A stretch of 55,147 nt of DNA from Epibacterium sp. Ofav1-8 (GCF_022348185.1 NZ_JAKRFD010000019.1:1-55147), one strand, 5' to 3'. Positions 43,307-52,204 are shown, counted from the stretch's first letter. Made by a program: numbers and translations. Notes: generated by a model not told the origin, from the letters alone.

Positions 43307-43790
43307 GTATTCAGTCTCACTGCTCTGCCTGTTCCACGATGTGCGTCCCGCTGTGCCGCCGGATTCGCCTTCGTGGTTTTGATTACACTCACCCTAGGGT
43401 TATCCACAGCCCCGCACAACGGGGGTTCGGAGTCAGCAGATCGGGGGTTCAGAGTCATTTCATCGGGGTTTCAGAGTCGCGCATCTCAGAATTTCACCGC
43501 CAAAGCCCAATAAAAAAAGGACTTTGCAGATGCCCATGCTCTGCCTTAACTAGAAATAACACAATAATAACAGGACATGTTTTTTTCACCCCTCCTGTTC
43601 AGACCTCCGACACCAGCAATATCACCTGTTGCAAGTGTCGGATTTGCTTAGAAAATAATGGCAATGTCATCATAATGCTTCCACCTGCCGCCTTTTCTGA
43701 TATCTTGTGAAAAAGGCGATACATAGAGGGTGGTGATCCGGGCAAACCCGGGCAGGGCATCCTCTGTTCCAACATGAGGCATGACGCAGG
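43307..43790. other. Origin of replication region
   Basis: The 484-bp gap between repA and parA holds a perfect DnaA box ttatccaca at 43400-43408, three iterons at 43420-43479 and then an AT-rich stretch (about 43535-43690, e.g. ctagaaataacacaataataac) that could unwind. The order box, iterons, AT-rich region is that of iteron-type plasmid origins. The right end, before parA, also contains the parA ribosome site and probably the repA and parA promoters; I could not fix their boxes. Confidence 0.8.
43420..43479 (+). repeat. Three iterons with 22-bp period
   Basis: The 16-mer cgggggttcggagtca recurs at 43420, 43442 (cgggggttcagagtca) and 43464 (cggggtttcagagtcg). The exact 22-bp spacing, two helical turns, puts all copies on one face of the DNA, as expected of RepA-binding iterons. 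Confidence 0.85.
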
Positions 43791-45200
43791 ATGGCCAAGG
43801 ATATCCACAGCAAGGCAAGCACCGCCCTGCCCCCCTATTTCAACATTGATCCCGATGCGGCGATGGCGGAGCTGGACCAGCCCACCGACACTGCCCGCTT
43901 TGCCGAGATTGCCGAAGGCTGCGCCCGGGGGCGTGCCGATCTCGCCAGTCGCGGACTCAATGAAGAAGGGGCAAAACACCTGCGTCTGTTCTCCACCTGG
44001 GAAATCACCCGCTATCTGATCCCGGTGGCGCAGGCCCATTTTCGTCGGGTGCTCAAAGCCAATCCTGATCTGCCGCAGGGGCGGTCGGAAACCGAAGGCG
44101 GCGCCAAGTGGTTCACTCTGGATGAGGTGCTGCGGCTGCGGGCGTTTTTTGCCGCGCAAGGATCAAAGGCCAAGAACTACCTGCCCTACCGCCCCGAAGG
44201 GCTGGCCGCCAAACTGGTGGCGGTGGCGAACTTCAAAGGCGGCGTTGGCAAGACCTCGACCGCCGCACATCTGGCGATGTCGGCGGCGCTGGATGGCTAC
44301 AAGGTGCTGGTGATCGATCTGGATTCCCAAGGCTCGATGACCTCAATCTTTGGCGGCAAGGTCGAGGATGAGTGGAAGACCGCCTTCCCGCTGCTGGCGC
44401 GTCACTATGGCGAACATCTGCGGGTGGAAAACCAGCGCCGTCTGGATCGGGGCGACGCACCGCAGCCCCTCGATGAGAGCCTCACCGCCGCGATGGAGAT
44501 GACGGCGGCGGATGTGATCCAGCCGACCCATTGGCCCAACATTGATCTGATTGGCGCGCAGCTGAATTTGTATTGGGCCGAGTTCCAGATCCCGGTCTGG
44601 CGGATGGCGGCGCGCGCGTGGAAACTCTGGGATGCGCTCACCGACCGGCTGGAGGCCGACGGGGTGCTCGATCAATACGATGTGGTCTTTATCGACACGC
44701 CCCCGGCCCTTGGCTACCTCACCATCAACGGGCTTTCGGCCGCCGACATTCTGCTGGTGCCGATGGGCGCGTCGTTTCTGGAGTTCGACAGTACCGGGCG
44801 GTTCTTTGACATGCTGCATTCCACCTTTGCTTCGATAGAGGAGGGCGAGAACCTCGCCGCCCGTGCCCTGGGGCGGCCCGAGATCGGCTTTGAATGGGAT
44901 GCGGTGCGCGCGGTGATCACCCGCTATGACGGCGCCCAACAGGGCGAGCTGGCGGGGCTGGTGCAGGCCTATATGGGCCCGACCCTGTCGCCGCACCGGC
45001 AGGATTACACCGCGCTGATCGGTCAGGCGGGCGAGCAGGTCAATGGCATCTACGAGGCGGATTACCGCGACTTCAACCGCGAGACCTATGCCCGGGGGCG
45101 CGAGACATTTGATGAAACCTATGCGGCGTTCAAGCGGTTGCTCAACGGCGTCTGGCGCCGCGAGGAACTGGCGTTGCAGGCCGAGCGCGCGGCCTCCTGA
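43791..45200 (+). CDS. parA: Plasmid partition ATPase ParA
   Basis: A 469-residue partition ATPase that moves plasmid copies apart on the nucleoid. The deviant Walker A box is VANFKGGVGKTSTAAH at about residues 146-161, followed by VIDLDSQGSMTSIFGG and the Walker B-like VVFIDTPPALGYLTING near 300. The 140-residue N-terminal extension probably contains a DNA-binding helix-turn-helix (LFSTWEITRYLIPVAQAHF, then KWFTLDEVLRLRAFF), typical of type Ia ParA, which also represses its own operon. ParB follows 73 bp downstream. It is divergent from repA across the origin. Confidence 0.93.
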   Translation: MAKDIHSKASTALPPYFNIDPDAAMAELDQPTDTARFAEIAEGCARGRADLASRGLNEEGAKHLRLFSTWEITRYLIPVAQAHFRRVLKANPDLPQGRSETEGGAKWFTLDEVLRLRAFFAAQGSKAKNYLPYRPEGLAAKLVAVANFKGGVGKTSTAAHLAMSAALDGYKVLVIDLDSQGSMTSIFGGKVEDEWKTAFPLLARHYGEHLRVENQRRLDRGDAPQPLDESLTAAMEMTAADVIQPTHWPNIDLIGAQLNLYWAEFQIPVWRMAARAWKLWDALTDRLEADGVLDQYDVVFIDTPPALGYLTINGLSAADILLVPMGASFLEFDSTGRFFDMLHSTFASIEEGENLAARALGRPEIGFEWDAVRAVITRYDGAQQGELAGLVQAYMGPTLSPHRQDYTALIGQAGEQVNGIYEADYRDFNRETYARGRETFDETYAAFKRLLNGVWRREELALQAERAAS

Positions 45201-45273
45201 GGCGGCATTAGGATGGGACTGCGATACTCTGGGCCTGGTGCTCCGAGTGGCGGGATGAGGAAGGACGACGAGA

Positions 45274-46383
45274 ATGGCAAAACGCAAACGGCTGACCCCG
45301 GCCCAGCCCACCTATCTGAGCGGCAGTGACAAAAGCCCCGCCGCGGCCCCCGGCCCGCTCTCGATGGGGGCGGCTCCGATCGCGCAGGTGGCCTCTGACA
45401 CTTCTGCCTCCGCCGCGCTCGAAGAACTCTCAAGCGTATTGGAACAGGCCCGCACCAAGGGGCTGATGATCGAAGAGCTGCCACTGTCGGCCATTGACGA
45501 GACCTACCTTGTGCGCGACCGCATCGAGCAAGGTGAGGACGACATGCTGGGCCTCATGGAGTCGCTCCGGGCCCGTGGTCAGCACACCCCGATCGAGGTG
45601 GTCAAACGCGAAGACGCCCATGGCGAGAAAACCCATGGGCTGATCTCCGGCTGGCGGCGTCTGACGGCGCTGCGCAGACTCTATCAAGAGACTTCAGACC
45701 CTAAATTCGCCACTGTCAAAGCGCTGGTGGTGCGCCCCGAAAGCGCGGCGGACGCCTATCTCGCGATGGTCGAGGAAAACGAGATCCGGGTGAACCTCAG
45801 CCATTATGAACGCGCACGCATCGCGGTGCAGGCGCTGGCAGAGGGGGTCTATCCGGATCAGCGCAAGGCGCTTTTGGGGCTGTTTCAGAATATCCCCCGC
45901 GCCAAACGCTCCAAGATCGCGAGCTTTGTGACGCTGGTGGAGGCGCTGGACGATGTGCTGCGCTATCCGACCGCGATCCCCGAAAAACTGGGTCTCGCCA
46001 TCGCCCGCCATCTTGAGGAGAATCCCCGCTTTGGCCGCGAGTTGGCCGACAATCTGATTGCGTCGGATTGCCAGAATGTCTCTGAGGAGCTGGCGGTCTT
46101 GCATGGGCATATTGCGGCTTGGGATGCGAGACTAAATGAGGATTTAGACTCTGATCCCCTGCCCTCCTCTGCCCCGACGCCCGCGCAGTCCGCCCCTGCG
46201 CAATCCTCCGAGGCCTCCTCTCCTCCGCGCCCGTCCCGTCCTGCGCAAAGCCGCGTTTCGCTGGAAGCAGCCCCCGGGGTGACGTTGACCTTCACGGAAG
46301 AGACCCGAAAGATCGAATTGCGCGGTGACGGTGTCACGCCGGATATGGTGCAGGCCCTGCAGGATTGGTTTGCCCAACGCTGA
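45274..46383 (+). CDS. parB: Plasmid partition protein ParB
   Basis: A 369-residue centromere-binding protein. The N-terminal Lys-rich start MAKRKRLTPAQPTYL is followed by a ParB/sulfiredoxin-type NTPase domain (about 65-165: LPLSAIDETYLVRDR, GLMESLRARGQHTPIEVV, LISGWRRLTALRRLY). Next comes VEENEIRVNLSHYERARIA and a helix-turn-helix region (AKRSKIASFVTLVEALDDVL). The C-terminus carries a Ser/Ala/Pro-rich linker and a short dimerisation end. It should bind the palindromes at 46508-46570 just downstream and stimulate ParA. The ribosome site is aggaaggacga. Confidence 0.93.
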   Translation: MAKRKRLTPAQPTYLSGSDKSPAAAPGPLSMGAAPIAQVASDTSASAALEELSSVLEQARTKGLMIEELPLSAIDETYLVRDRIEQGEDDMLGLMESLRARGQHTPIEVVKREDAHGEKTHGLISGWRRLTALRRLYQETSDPKFATVKALVVRPESAADAYLAMVEENEIRVNLSHYERARIAVQALAEGVYPDQRKALLGLFQNIPRAKRSKIASFVTLVEALDDVLRYPTAIPEKLGLAIARHLEENPRFGRELADNLIASDCQNVSEELAVLHGHIAAWDARLNEDLDSDPLPSSAPTPAQSAPAQSSEASSPPRPSRPAQSRVSLEAAPGVTLTFTEETRKIELRGDGVTPDMVQALQDWFAQR

Positions 46384-46501
46384 TCCTGCGCGATGCCCTC
46401 TTTGTTCGAGACAGGCAGGCGTCCTCCGGGGCGCCTGTTTTGCGTCTGGAGGCGTGCTTGGCGCGATGGATCCAGGAGAAGTCAATGTAGGTCAGCCTTA
46501 T

Positions 46502-46596
46502 TGACCTATTGTTTCGCGTGCGAAACATTGGGTAAGTAGTGCTGACCTATTGTTTCGTGCGCGAAACAATGCGTAAGAGGTGCTGACCTACCTGAC
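46502..46596. promoter_or_regulatory. Candidate parS centromere: two palindromes on a 41-bp direct repeat
   Basis: Direct repeats begin with tgacctattgtttcg at 46502 and 46543, and tgaccta recurs at 46584, giving an exact 41-bp period. Each of the first two units holds an inverted repeat: 46508-46529 (core tgtttcgcgtgcgaaaca) and 46549-46570 (attgtttcg / cgaaacaat, perfect 9-bp arms). The core resembles chromosomal parS tgtttcacgtgaaaca with two extra bases. An inverted taggtcagc lies at 46488. The rest of the 46384-46862 gap shows no gene; the promoter of the downstream capD-like gene should lie between 46600 and 46862. Confidence 0.75.
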
Positions 46597-46862
46597 CCGG
46601 CGGCCTCCCCGCCATTCCCTGCCGCATCCGCGCGTGCCTGTTTCTCGGGCAGTACCGGCGCAACTCTGCCGATAACGGGATGCGTTAACGACAGAACGGG
46701 CGAAAACATCGTATTTCTGGATTTATTCCGTGGGAAACCTATGGCGCGGGTGCCGGCGCGCGCATAAAACCGTGAGGGGGATGTGATGATTTCGACCCGT
46801 GTATTGGATCAGGAACGCGATTGAAGACGGGCGTAGGACGCCCGCGATTTGAGGTGACGAAC

Positions 46863-48761
46863 ATGTTGAAATTCGTGGAGCGACTGACCCGTCAGAACAA
46901 GGCCACGATCTTTCTGACGCTGGACTTGCTGCTGCTTCCGGTCGCGTTGCTGTTTGCCCTGGTGCTGCAAAACATGCCGGTCTCTCCCCTGGTTCTGCTG
47001 GGGCAGATGCTGCCGGTGCTGCCCTATATCCTGCTGCTGGCGGCGGGGCTGTCCTATTGGCTGGGGCTGCCGCAGGTGCAGCTGATCGCCTATGAACGCC
47101 ACGCGGTGAGCCTCACCGCGCTTCTGGCCACCGTGGTGGCGGCGGCCGAGGCCGGGCTCTGCGCGCTGTTCGGCCCGGAACTGCCGTTGGGGGTGCATGT
47201 GGTCTTTGGCCTCAGCTACCTGCTGATGATGGTGGCGGCGCGGGCGGTGATGTTGCAGATGGTGCTGGCGCTCTACCGCCGGGCGCGGCCGCGGGCGCGG
47301 GTGCTGATCTATGGCGCCGGCAATACCGGCACCCAGCTGGCGCAGGCGCTCAAGGCCCATGATGGGATCGATCCGGTCGCCTTTGTCGACGACAACAAAT
47401 CGCTCCAGGGGCTGACGCTGGTTGGTTTGCCGGTCTATGCGCCGACCCGGATCGCCGAGGTGGTCAAAGGGCGCGACGTCAAACGCGTGCTGCTGGCGAT
47501 GCCCTCTCAGAGCCAGCCGAAACAGACACAGATCATCCAGCGCATGCAGAAGCTGGGGCTGGAGGTGCAGGCGCTGCCCTCCTTTGCCCAGCTGATCGGC
47601 GAGGAGGCGCTGGTGGACAAGCTGACGCCGGTGCCGCCGCAGCGGTTCCTCAGCCGCGACGCCTGTGATGTGCCGCTCCAGGCCTGCGCCCAGTCCTATG
47701 CCGACCGGGTGGTGCTGGTGTCCGGGGCCGGGGGATCGATCGGCTCGGAACTCTGCCGCCAGATCCTGGCCTGCCGCCCCAGCAAGCTGGTGTTGTATGA
47801 ACTGTCGGAGCTGGCGCTTTATACCATTCACCAGGAACTCTCCCAGCAGCTGGAAGACGCGGATATTCCGCTGGTGCCGGTCCTGGGGTCGGTCACCGAT
47901 CCGCGCCAGGTGCGCCGGGTTCTGGAGCGGCACCGGGTGCAGGTGGTGCTGCATGCCGCCGCCTATAAACACGTGCCGCTGGTGGAGGCCAACCCCCTGC
48001 CCGGTCTGGCCAACAATGTCTTTGGCACCCAGACCCTGGCGCGGGCGGCGGCGGAATACGGCGTCGAACGCTTCATCCTGATTTCTTCCGACAAGGCGGT
48101 GCGCCCGACCAATGTGATGGGCGCCTCTAAGCGGATGGCCGAGCTGATCGTGCAGGATCTGGCCTCACGCTCCGGGCCGCAGGGGGATGGGTCTGCCGGC
48201 CGCACGGTCTTTACCATGGTGCGGTTCGGAAATGTGCTTGGTTCCTCGGGGTCGGTGATCCCGTTGTTTCAGGAACAGATTGCCCGGGGGGGACCGGTCA
48301 CCGTCACCGACCCGCGGGTCAAACGCTACTTCATGACCATCCGCGAGGCGGTGCAGCTGGTGCTCCAGGCCGGAGCCGAGGCGGCGGGGGGCGAGGTCTT
48401 TGTGCTCGACATGGGCGAGCCGGTGTCGATCCTGCAACTGGCCCGCCAGGTGATCGAGGCCGCCGGATATCAGGTGCGCGATGCGGCGAACCCCGACGGG
48501 GATATTGCCATCGACATCATCGGGCTGCGCCCCGGCGAGAAGATGGAGGAGGAGCTGACGCTCTCCACCGAACTGACCACCACCGCCCATCCCAAGATCT
48601 TCTGCGCCCGCGAGGCGGTGCTGTCGGAAATCGAGGTGGCCGCCCTGATGCGGGCGCTGCGCCAGGTGGTGGCGGCGGGCGATGGCGCCGGTGCGCGGCG
48701 GGTGATCGCGCGCTGGGTCGAGGGCTATGTGCAGCCGCAGGAGGACCGCAAGATGTCCTGA
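46863..48761 (+). CDS. CapD/FlaA1-type nucleotide-sugar 4,6-dehydratase, membrane-bound
   Basis: A 632-residue polysaccharide biosynthesis protein of the WbpM/PglF/CapD class. Four membrane helices fill residues 15-130. A first Rossmann domain follows (LIYGAGNTGTQLAQAL near 143), then the catalytic domain with VVLVSGAGGSIGSELCRQIL near 280. The signature ISSDKAVRPTNVMGASKRMA near 404 contains the modified catalytic triad typical of UDP-GlcNAc 4,6-dehydratases, which make the UDP-4-keto-6-deoxy sugar. ATG 46863 is preceded by gaggtgacgaac; a TTG at 46821 opens the frame earlier. With the epimerase/reductase at 54710-562 and the transferase at 559 it could yield and load QuiNAc or a related sugar onto undecaprenyl phosphate. 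Confidence 0.92.
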   Translation: MLKFVERLTRQNKATIFLTLDLLLLPVALLFALVLQNMPVSPLVLLGQMLPVLPYILLLAAGLSYWLGLPQVQLIAYERHAVSLTALLATVVAAAEAGLCALFGPELPLGVHVVFGLSYLLMMVAARAVMLQMVLALYRRARPRARVLIYGAGNTGTQLAQALKAHDGIDPVAFVDDNKSLQGLTLVGLPVYAPTRIAEVVKGRDVKRVLLAMPSQSQPKQTQIIQRMQKLGLEVQALPSFAQLIGEEALVDKLTPVPPQRFLSRDACDVPLQACAQSYADRVVLVSGAGGSIGSELCRQILACRPSKLVLYELSELALYTIHQELSQQLEDADIPLVPVLGSVTDPRQVRRVLERHRVQVVLHAAAYKHVPLVEANPLPGLANNVFGTQTLARAAAEYGVERFILISSDKAVRPTNVMGASKRMAELIVQDLASRSGPQGDGSAGRTVFTMVRFGNVLGSSGSVIPLFQEQIARGGPVTVTDPRVKRYFMTIREAVQLVLQAGAEAAGGEVFVLDMGEPVSILQLARQVIEAAGYQVRDAANPDGDIAIDIIGLRPGEKMEEELTLSTELTTTAHPKIFCAREAVLSEIEVAALMRALRQVVAAGDGAGARRVIARWVEGYVQPQEDRKMS

Positions 48762-48894
48762 AAAGCCACAGCGGCCCAGAAAGCGGCACCCGCCCGTTGA
48801 ACGGGGCGGGCAACTGGGGCAGTAAGCAGGAAACACCGGTGCCACCGACGGGCCGGACGACAGGACAGATGACGGACCAAGGATACCCCCGCCC

Positions 48895-51060
48895 GTGACA
48901 CGCCGCAGCCCCCGGACGCCCCAGCGCGCCGCGCCTTTCTGGATGGTCCTCGCGCTTGGTAGTGGCCTCGCGGCGCCGCTGATGGCCGACACCGACACGC
49001 CGCAGGGCTTTGCCTGGCCGGAGACCCCGAGCCTCAATTTCTACGGGATGCCGGGGCTGATCGACATGCCCACTGCCGAGATGATGCCGGATGCACAATT
49101 TGCGCCTTCGGTTGCCAGTTTTGCCGGTATCACGCGGATCAACTTGCTGGCGCAGGCCTTGCCGGGCGTTATGGTGGGGTTTCGCTATACCGAAACCAAG
49201 GACCGAAATCTCTTTGGGTTCGGGGATTACTACGACCGCAATTTCGATGTGCGGTTCCGCCTCTGGGACGAAGGGCGCTATCGCCCTGCTGTTGCGGTGG
49301 GGTTGCAGGATTTTGCCGGCACGGGGATTTACAGTGGGGAGTATCTGGTTGCGACAAAGCACCTGACCCCCCGGTCGCTGCCGGGGCGGCTCAAGGTCAC
49401 CGCAGGGTTGGGCTGGGGGCGTCTCGGCTCCAGCGGCAGCATCGCCACGCTGGGTGATCGGGGCAGCTTTACCGCCGGGGATACCGGCGGCGAATTGTCC
49501 ACTGACCAGTGGTTCCGCGGCGATGTGGCGCCCTTTGCCGGGGTGGAATGGACCTATGGAAAATGGGGGGTGAAGGCGGAGTATTCCTCGGATGCGTATG
49601 TGCAGGAGACGCAACAGGCCAGTGTGTTCGAGCGCAAGTCGGATTTCAATTTCGGGGTGGAATACCAGGCCAGCCGGCAGTTGCGCCTGGGGGCCTATTA
49701 CCTCTATGGATCGGAATTCGGCATCACCGCCCAGATACAGACGAACCCGCGCCATCCGGCCACGCGCATGCAGCTTCCGGCGCCGACGCCGGTGGTGCCC
49801 CGCAGCGTCTGGGCGCAGGATGAGGCGCTGTGGACCGAGAGCTGGGCCGGCAGCCGCACGGCCCGCGTCAAGACCCGCGACCTCCTGGCCGAAGCGCTCC
49901 AGCAGGACGGTCTGATCCTGGAAAGCGTGACGCTGGAGGGCACCCGCGCCGAGGCCCGCATTCGCAACACCCGCTACCTGTCGCAATCGCTGGCGGTGGG
50001 GCGCACGGCGCGGGCGATGGCGCGCAGCCTGCCGCCCTCGGTCGAGACCTTCCGGATCGTGCCCACCTCCGGGGGCCTGGGGCTGTCTGCGGTGGAGATC
50101 CGCCGCTCCGACCTGGAGGCGCTGGAGTTCTCGCCAGAGGCGGCGGATGCGATCTGGGCGGTGGCCGCGGTCAAGGATGCCGGTCCGGTTGCCTCCGAGG
50201 CCCTGGTCTCGGAAGAGCTCTATCCGGCGTTTTCCACCTCCTTCACTCCCTATACCTCGCCGTCCTATTTTGACCCGTCGGTGCCGTTCCGCATCGATTT
50301 CGGCGTCGATCTGAAGGCCAGCTACAGCCCGGCGCCGGGCTGGAAATTCGCAGGGGCGCTGCGGCAGCGGGTCTGGGGCAATGTGGCCGATGGCCGTCCG
50401 GGCAACTCGAAGCTGCCGGCGGTGCGCACCGATCAGCATGAATACGCCCAGTTCGACACCACGCTGGAGCAGCTTTATGGCGAACGGCGCTGGACGCCGG
50501 GCCGCAACCTCTATGCGCGCGCCTCGGTGGGGTATTTCGAAAGCATGTATGGCGGGCTGTCCGGGGAACTCCTGTGGAAGCCGCCGAACAGCCGGCTTGG
50601 CCTGGGGGCGGAGCTGAACTATGTGCGCCAGCGCGATTTCAACCAGCGGTTCGGCTTTCGTGACTATGACGTGCTGACGGGGCATGCCTCGGCCTATCTG
50701 GAGCTGCCGAAGAACTACCTGCTGCAGGTGGATGCGGGCCGCTATCTGGCCGGTGACATCGGCGGCACAGTGTCGCTGACCCGGACCTTCAATAATGGCT
50801 GGCAGCTGGGGGGCTTTTTTACCCTGACCAATGTCTCGGCGGAGGACTTCGGCGAGGGTTCCTTTGACAAGGGGATCAAGCTGTCGATCCCGCTCGGCTG
50901 GCTGCTCGGCCAGCCCTCGCGCAACGCCTACGGGCTGACCATCCGTCCGGTGCAGCGGGACGGGGGGCAGCGGGTGTCGGTGCCGGGGCGGCTTTATGGC
51001 CAGGTGCGCAGCGCCCACCGCAAGAGCCTGCAGGAACAACGCGCGAGGTTCTGGGAATGA
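48895..51060 (+). CDS. yjbH: YjbH-like outer-membrane exopolysaccharide protein
   Basis: A 721-residue YjbH-domain protein, a predicted large outer-membrane beta-barrel that works with YjbE, YjbF and YjbG in exopolysaccharide production. The signal peptide covers about residues 1-31 (FWMVLALGSGLAAPLMA). The conserved start of the mature domain is LNFYGMPGLIDMPTAEMMPD near 51, then VGFRYTETKDRNLFGFGDYYDR. The C-terminal half alternates hydrophobic and polar residues as barrel strands do (YLLQVDAGRYLAGDIGGTVSL). The start is GTG at 48895 behind ccaagga. It overlaps the lipoprotein gene by 4 bp (ATGA). Confidence 0.88.
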   Translation: MTRRSPRTPQRAAPFWMVLALGSGLAAPLMADTDTPQGFAWPETPSLNFYGMPGLIDMPTAEMMPDAQFAPSVASFAGITRINLLAQALPGVMVGFRYTETKDRNLFGFGDYYDRNFDVRFRLWDEGRYRPAVAVGLQDFAGTGIYSGEYLVATKHLTPRSLPGRLKVTAGLGWGRLGSSGSIATLGDRGSFTAGDTGGELSTDQWFRGDVAPFAGVEWTYGKWGVKAEYSSDAYVQETQQASVFERKSDFNFGVEYQASRQLRLGAYYLYGSEFGITAQIQTNPRHPATRMQLPAPTPVVPRSVWAQDEALWTESWAGSRTARVKTRDLLAEALQQDGLILESVTLEGTRAEARIRNTRYLSQSLAVGRTARAMARSLPPSVETFRIVPTSGGLGLSAVEIRRSDLEALEFSPEAADAIWAVAAVKDAGPVASEALVSEELYPAFSTSFTPYTSPSYFDPSVPFRIDFGVDLKASYSPAPGWKFAGALRQRVWGNVADGRPGNSKLPAVRTDQHEYAQFDTTLEQLYGERRWTPGRNLYARASVGYFESMYGGLSGELLWKPPNSRLGLGAELNYVRQRDFNQRFGFRDYDVLTGHASAYLELPKNYLLQVDAGRYLAGDIGGTVSLTRTFNNGWQLGGFFTLTNVSAEDFGEGSFDKGIKLSIPLGWLLGQPSRNAYGLTIRPVQRDGGQRVSVPGRLYGQVRSAHRKSLQEQRARFWE

Positions 51061-51746
51061 GACATCTGCTGCGCCACATCCCGGCGGCGCTGCTGGGGCT
51101 GACCGTGCTGGCCGGCTGCGCCCGCGGGCCGGAAGACACGCCGCTGGAGCTGGAAATCGGCCAGGTGCTGCGGGAGCAGCTGCCCTGGGGCAAGGAAAAA
51201 CCGCAGCCGCCCACCCTGACGCGGGTGCTGCTGGACAGTATCGAGGAGCCACATCTGGAGGTGGTGATCGAGTCGGAGGATCTGCGGGACTACGTGACGT
51301 TGCAACTGGCGCGCCAGGACGACCTGCCCGGGCGAATCGAGGTCTGGCGCACGGTGGACAATATCACCTTCGGGTTTCGCGACGGGCTGTTGATCTCCAC
51401 CCGCGGGCTGCGCGGCACGCTGCTGTCCGCCGACGTGCCGGCGGACGGGCAGGGACCCAGGGGACCGGCAGGCGGGGGCCAGCGCAGCTATGAGTTCCGC
51501 GGCGATGACAGTGCCTCCTACCGGGTGCGGCTGGCCTGCGAGGTGAAAGACCTTGGCGCGCATGAACTGGAGATCGTGGGGCTCCGCTATGCCACCCGCC
51601 ATGTGCAGGAACGCTGCACCGGGCCGCAGGGCGGGCATGTCGTCAATGACTACTGGGTTGATTCCCGCAGTGGTCGTCTGTGGCAGTCGCGGCAATGGGC
51701 CGGGCCGGAGGTGGGCTATATCCGGTTGCGTCAGGTCGTGATCTGA
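51057..51746 (+). CDS. yjbF: YjbF-family outer-membrane lipoprotein
   Basis: A 229-residue lipoprotein of the YjbF/GfcB type. The signal peptide and lipobox are LLGLTVLAGC with Cys near residue 20, so it is anchored in a membrane, probably the outer one. The body (VRLACEVKDLGAHELEIVGL, VNDYWVDSRSGRLWQSRQW) fits YjbF proteins, which end with a conserved Trp-containing strand pattern. It is translationally coupled to yjbH (ATGA) and should function with it at the outer membrane during polysaccharide secretion. A 176-bp gap follows before the YjbE-like gene. Confidence 0.85.
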   Translation: MRHLLRHIPAALLGLTVLAGCARGPEDTPLELEIGQVLREQLPWGKEKPQPPTLTRVLLDSIEEPHLEVVIESEDLRDYVTLQLARQDDLPGRIEVWRTVDNITFGFRDGLLISTRGLRGTLLSADVPADGQGPRGPAGGGQRSYEFRGDDSASYRVRLACEVKDLGAHELEIVGLRYATRHVQERCTGPQGGHVVNDYWVDSRSGRLWQSRQWAGPEVGYIRLRQVVI

Positions 51747-51922
51747 GCCGCGGGGGGCAAAACCTTGCCGATATGGCCGCAGGGTGTCGCGTTTTTTGGG
51801 CAACGGCGAAATAAAAACGAAAAAGCAAGGATCTTGATGCTAGGCAGGGCGTTGAAAAGAAACGGGGCCTGACTTAGGGTCCCTGCGAGGATATCCCATA
51901 TCTCCACAGGAGTTTTGAAGAC

Positions 51923-52204
51923 ATGAAGAACATTATCGCAGTTTCCGCGCTGGCCATCATGGCCGCAACCGGTGTTGTTGCCCAGCAGCAGGGTGCTGCT
52001 GCTGGCGGTTCCGGCGCCGGCGGTGCCGGTGGCGCAGCAGGTGCAGGTGCAGGTGCAGGTGCTGGCGCCGCAGCAGGCGCAGGCCTGGGTGTTGGCGGTC
52101 TGGGCGCAGCGGGCATCGCCGCCGCAGCCGTGGCCGCAGCGGCCGTCGTGGCTGTCGTTGCCAACGATGACGACGACACTTCCACCACCACCACCACCGA
52201 CTGA
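51923..52204 (+). CDS. Small exported Gly/Ala-rich protein resembling YjbE
   Basis: A 93-residue protein with a signal peptide (MKNIIAVSALAIMAATGVVA, cut near residue 20) and a low-complexity Gly/Ala body (GAGAGAGAAAGAG). A hydrophobic Ala/Val segment follows (AAAVAAAAVVAVVA), then an acidic DDDD and a Thr-rich tail. E. coli YjbE has a similar build: short, exported, Ala/Gly/Ser-rich and ending in threonines. That, and the yjbF-yjbH genes just upstream, supports the call even without strong sequence identity. The gene has a good ribosome site (caggag) and its own strong terminator, so it may be highly and separately expressed. Exact role unknown. Confidence 0.7.
   Translation: MKNIIAVSALAIMAATGVVAQQQGAAAGGSGAGGAGGAAGAGAGAGAGAAAGAGLGVGGLGAAGIAAAAVAAAAVVAVVANDDDDTSTTTTTD

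Noticed and set aside
46506-46709. A 67-residue minus-strand frame over the centromere region
   Set aside because: It reads through the palindromes, has no ribosome site or recognisable motif and is better explained by the repeat structure.
48790-48811. Inverted cccgccc / gggcggg between the capD-like gene and yjbH
   Set aside because: Chance G+C pairing is likely in this composition; no T run follows, and the genes may well be co-transcribed.
46809-51252. Long minus-strand frames 46809-47972 and 48517-51252 and the plus-strand counterpart to manC (31140-32429)
   Set aside because: They lie opposite well-supported capD, yjbH and manC genes and have Arg/His/Gln/Pro-rich shadow composition typical of high-G+C antisense.
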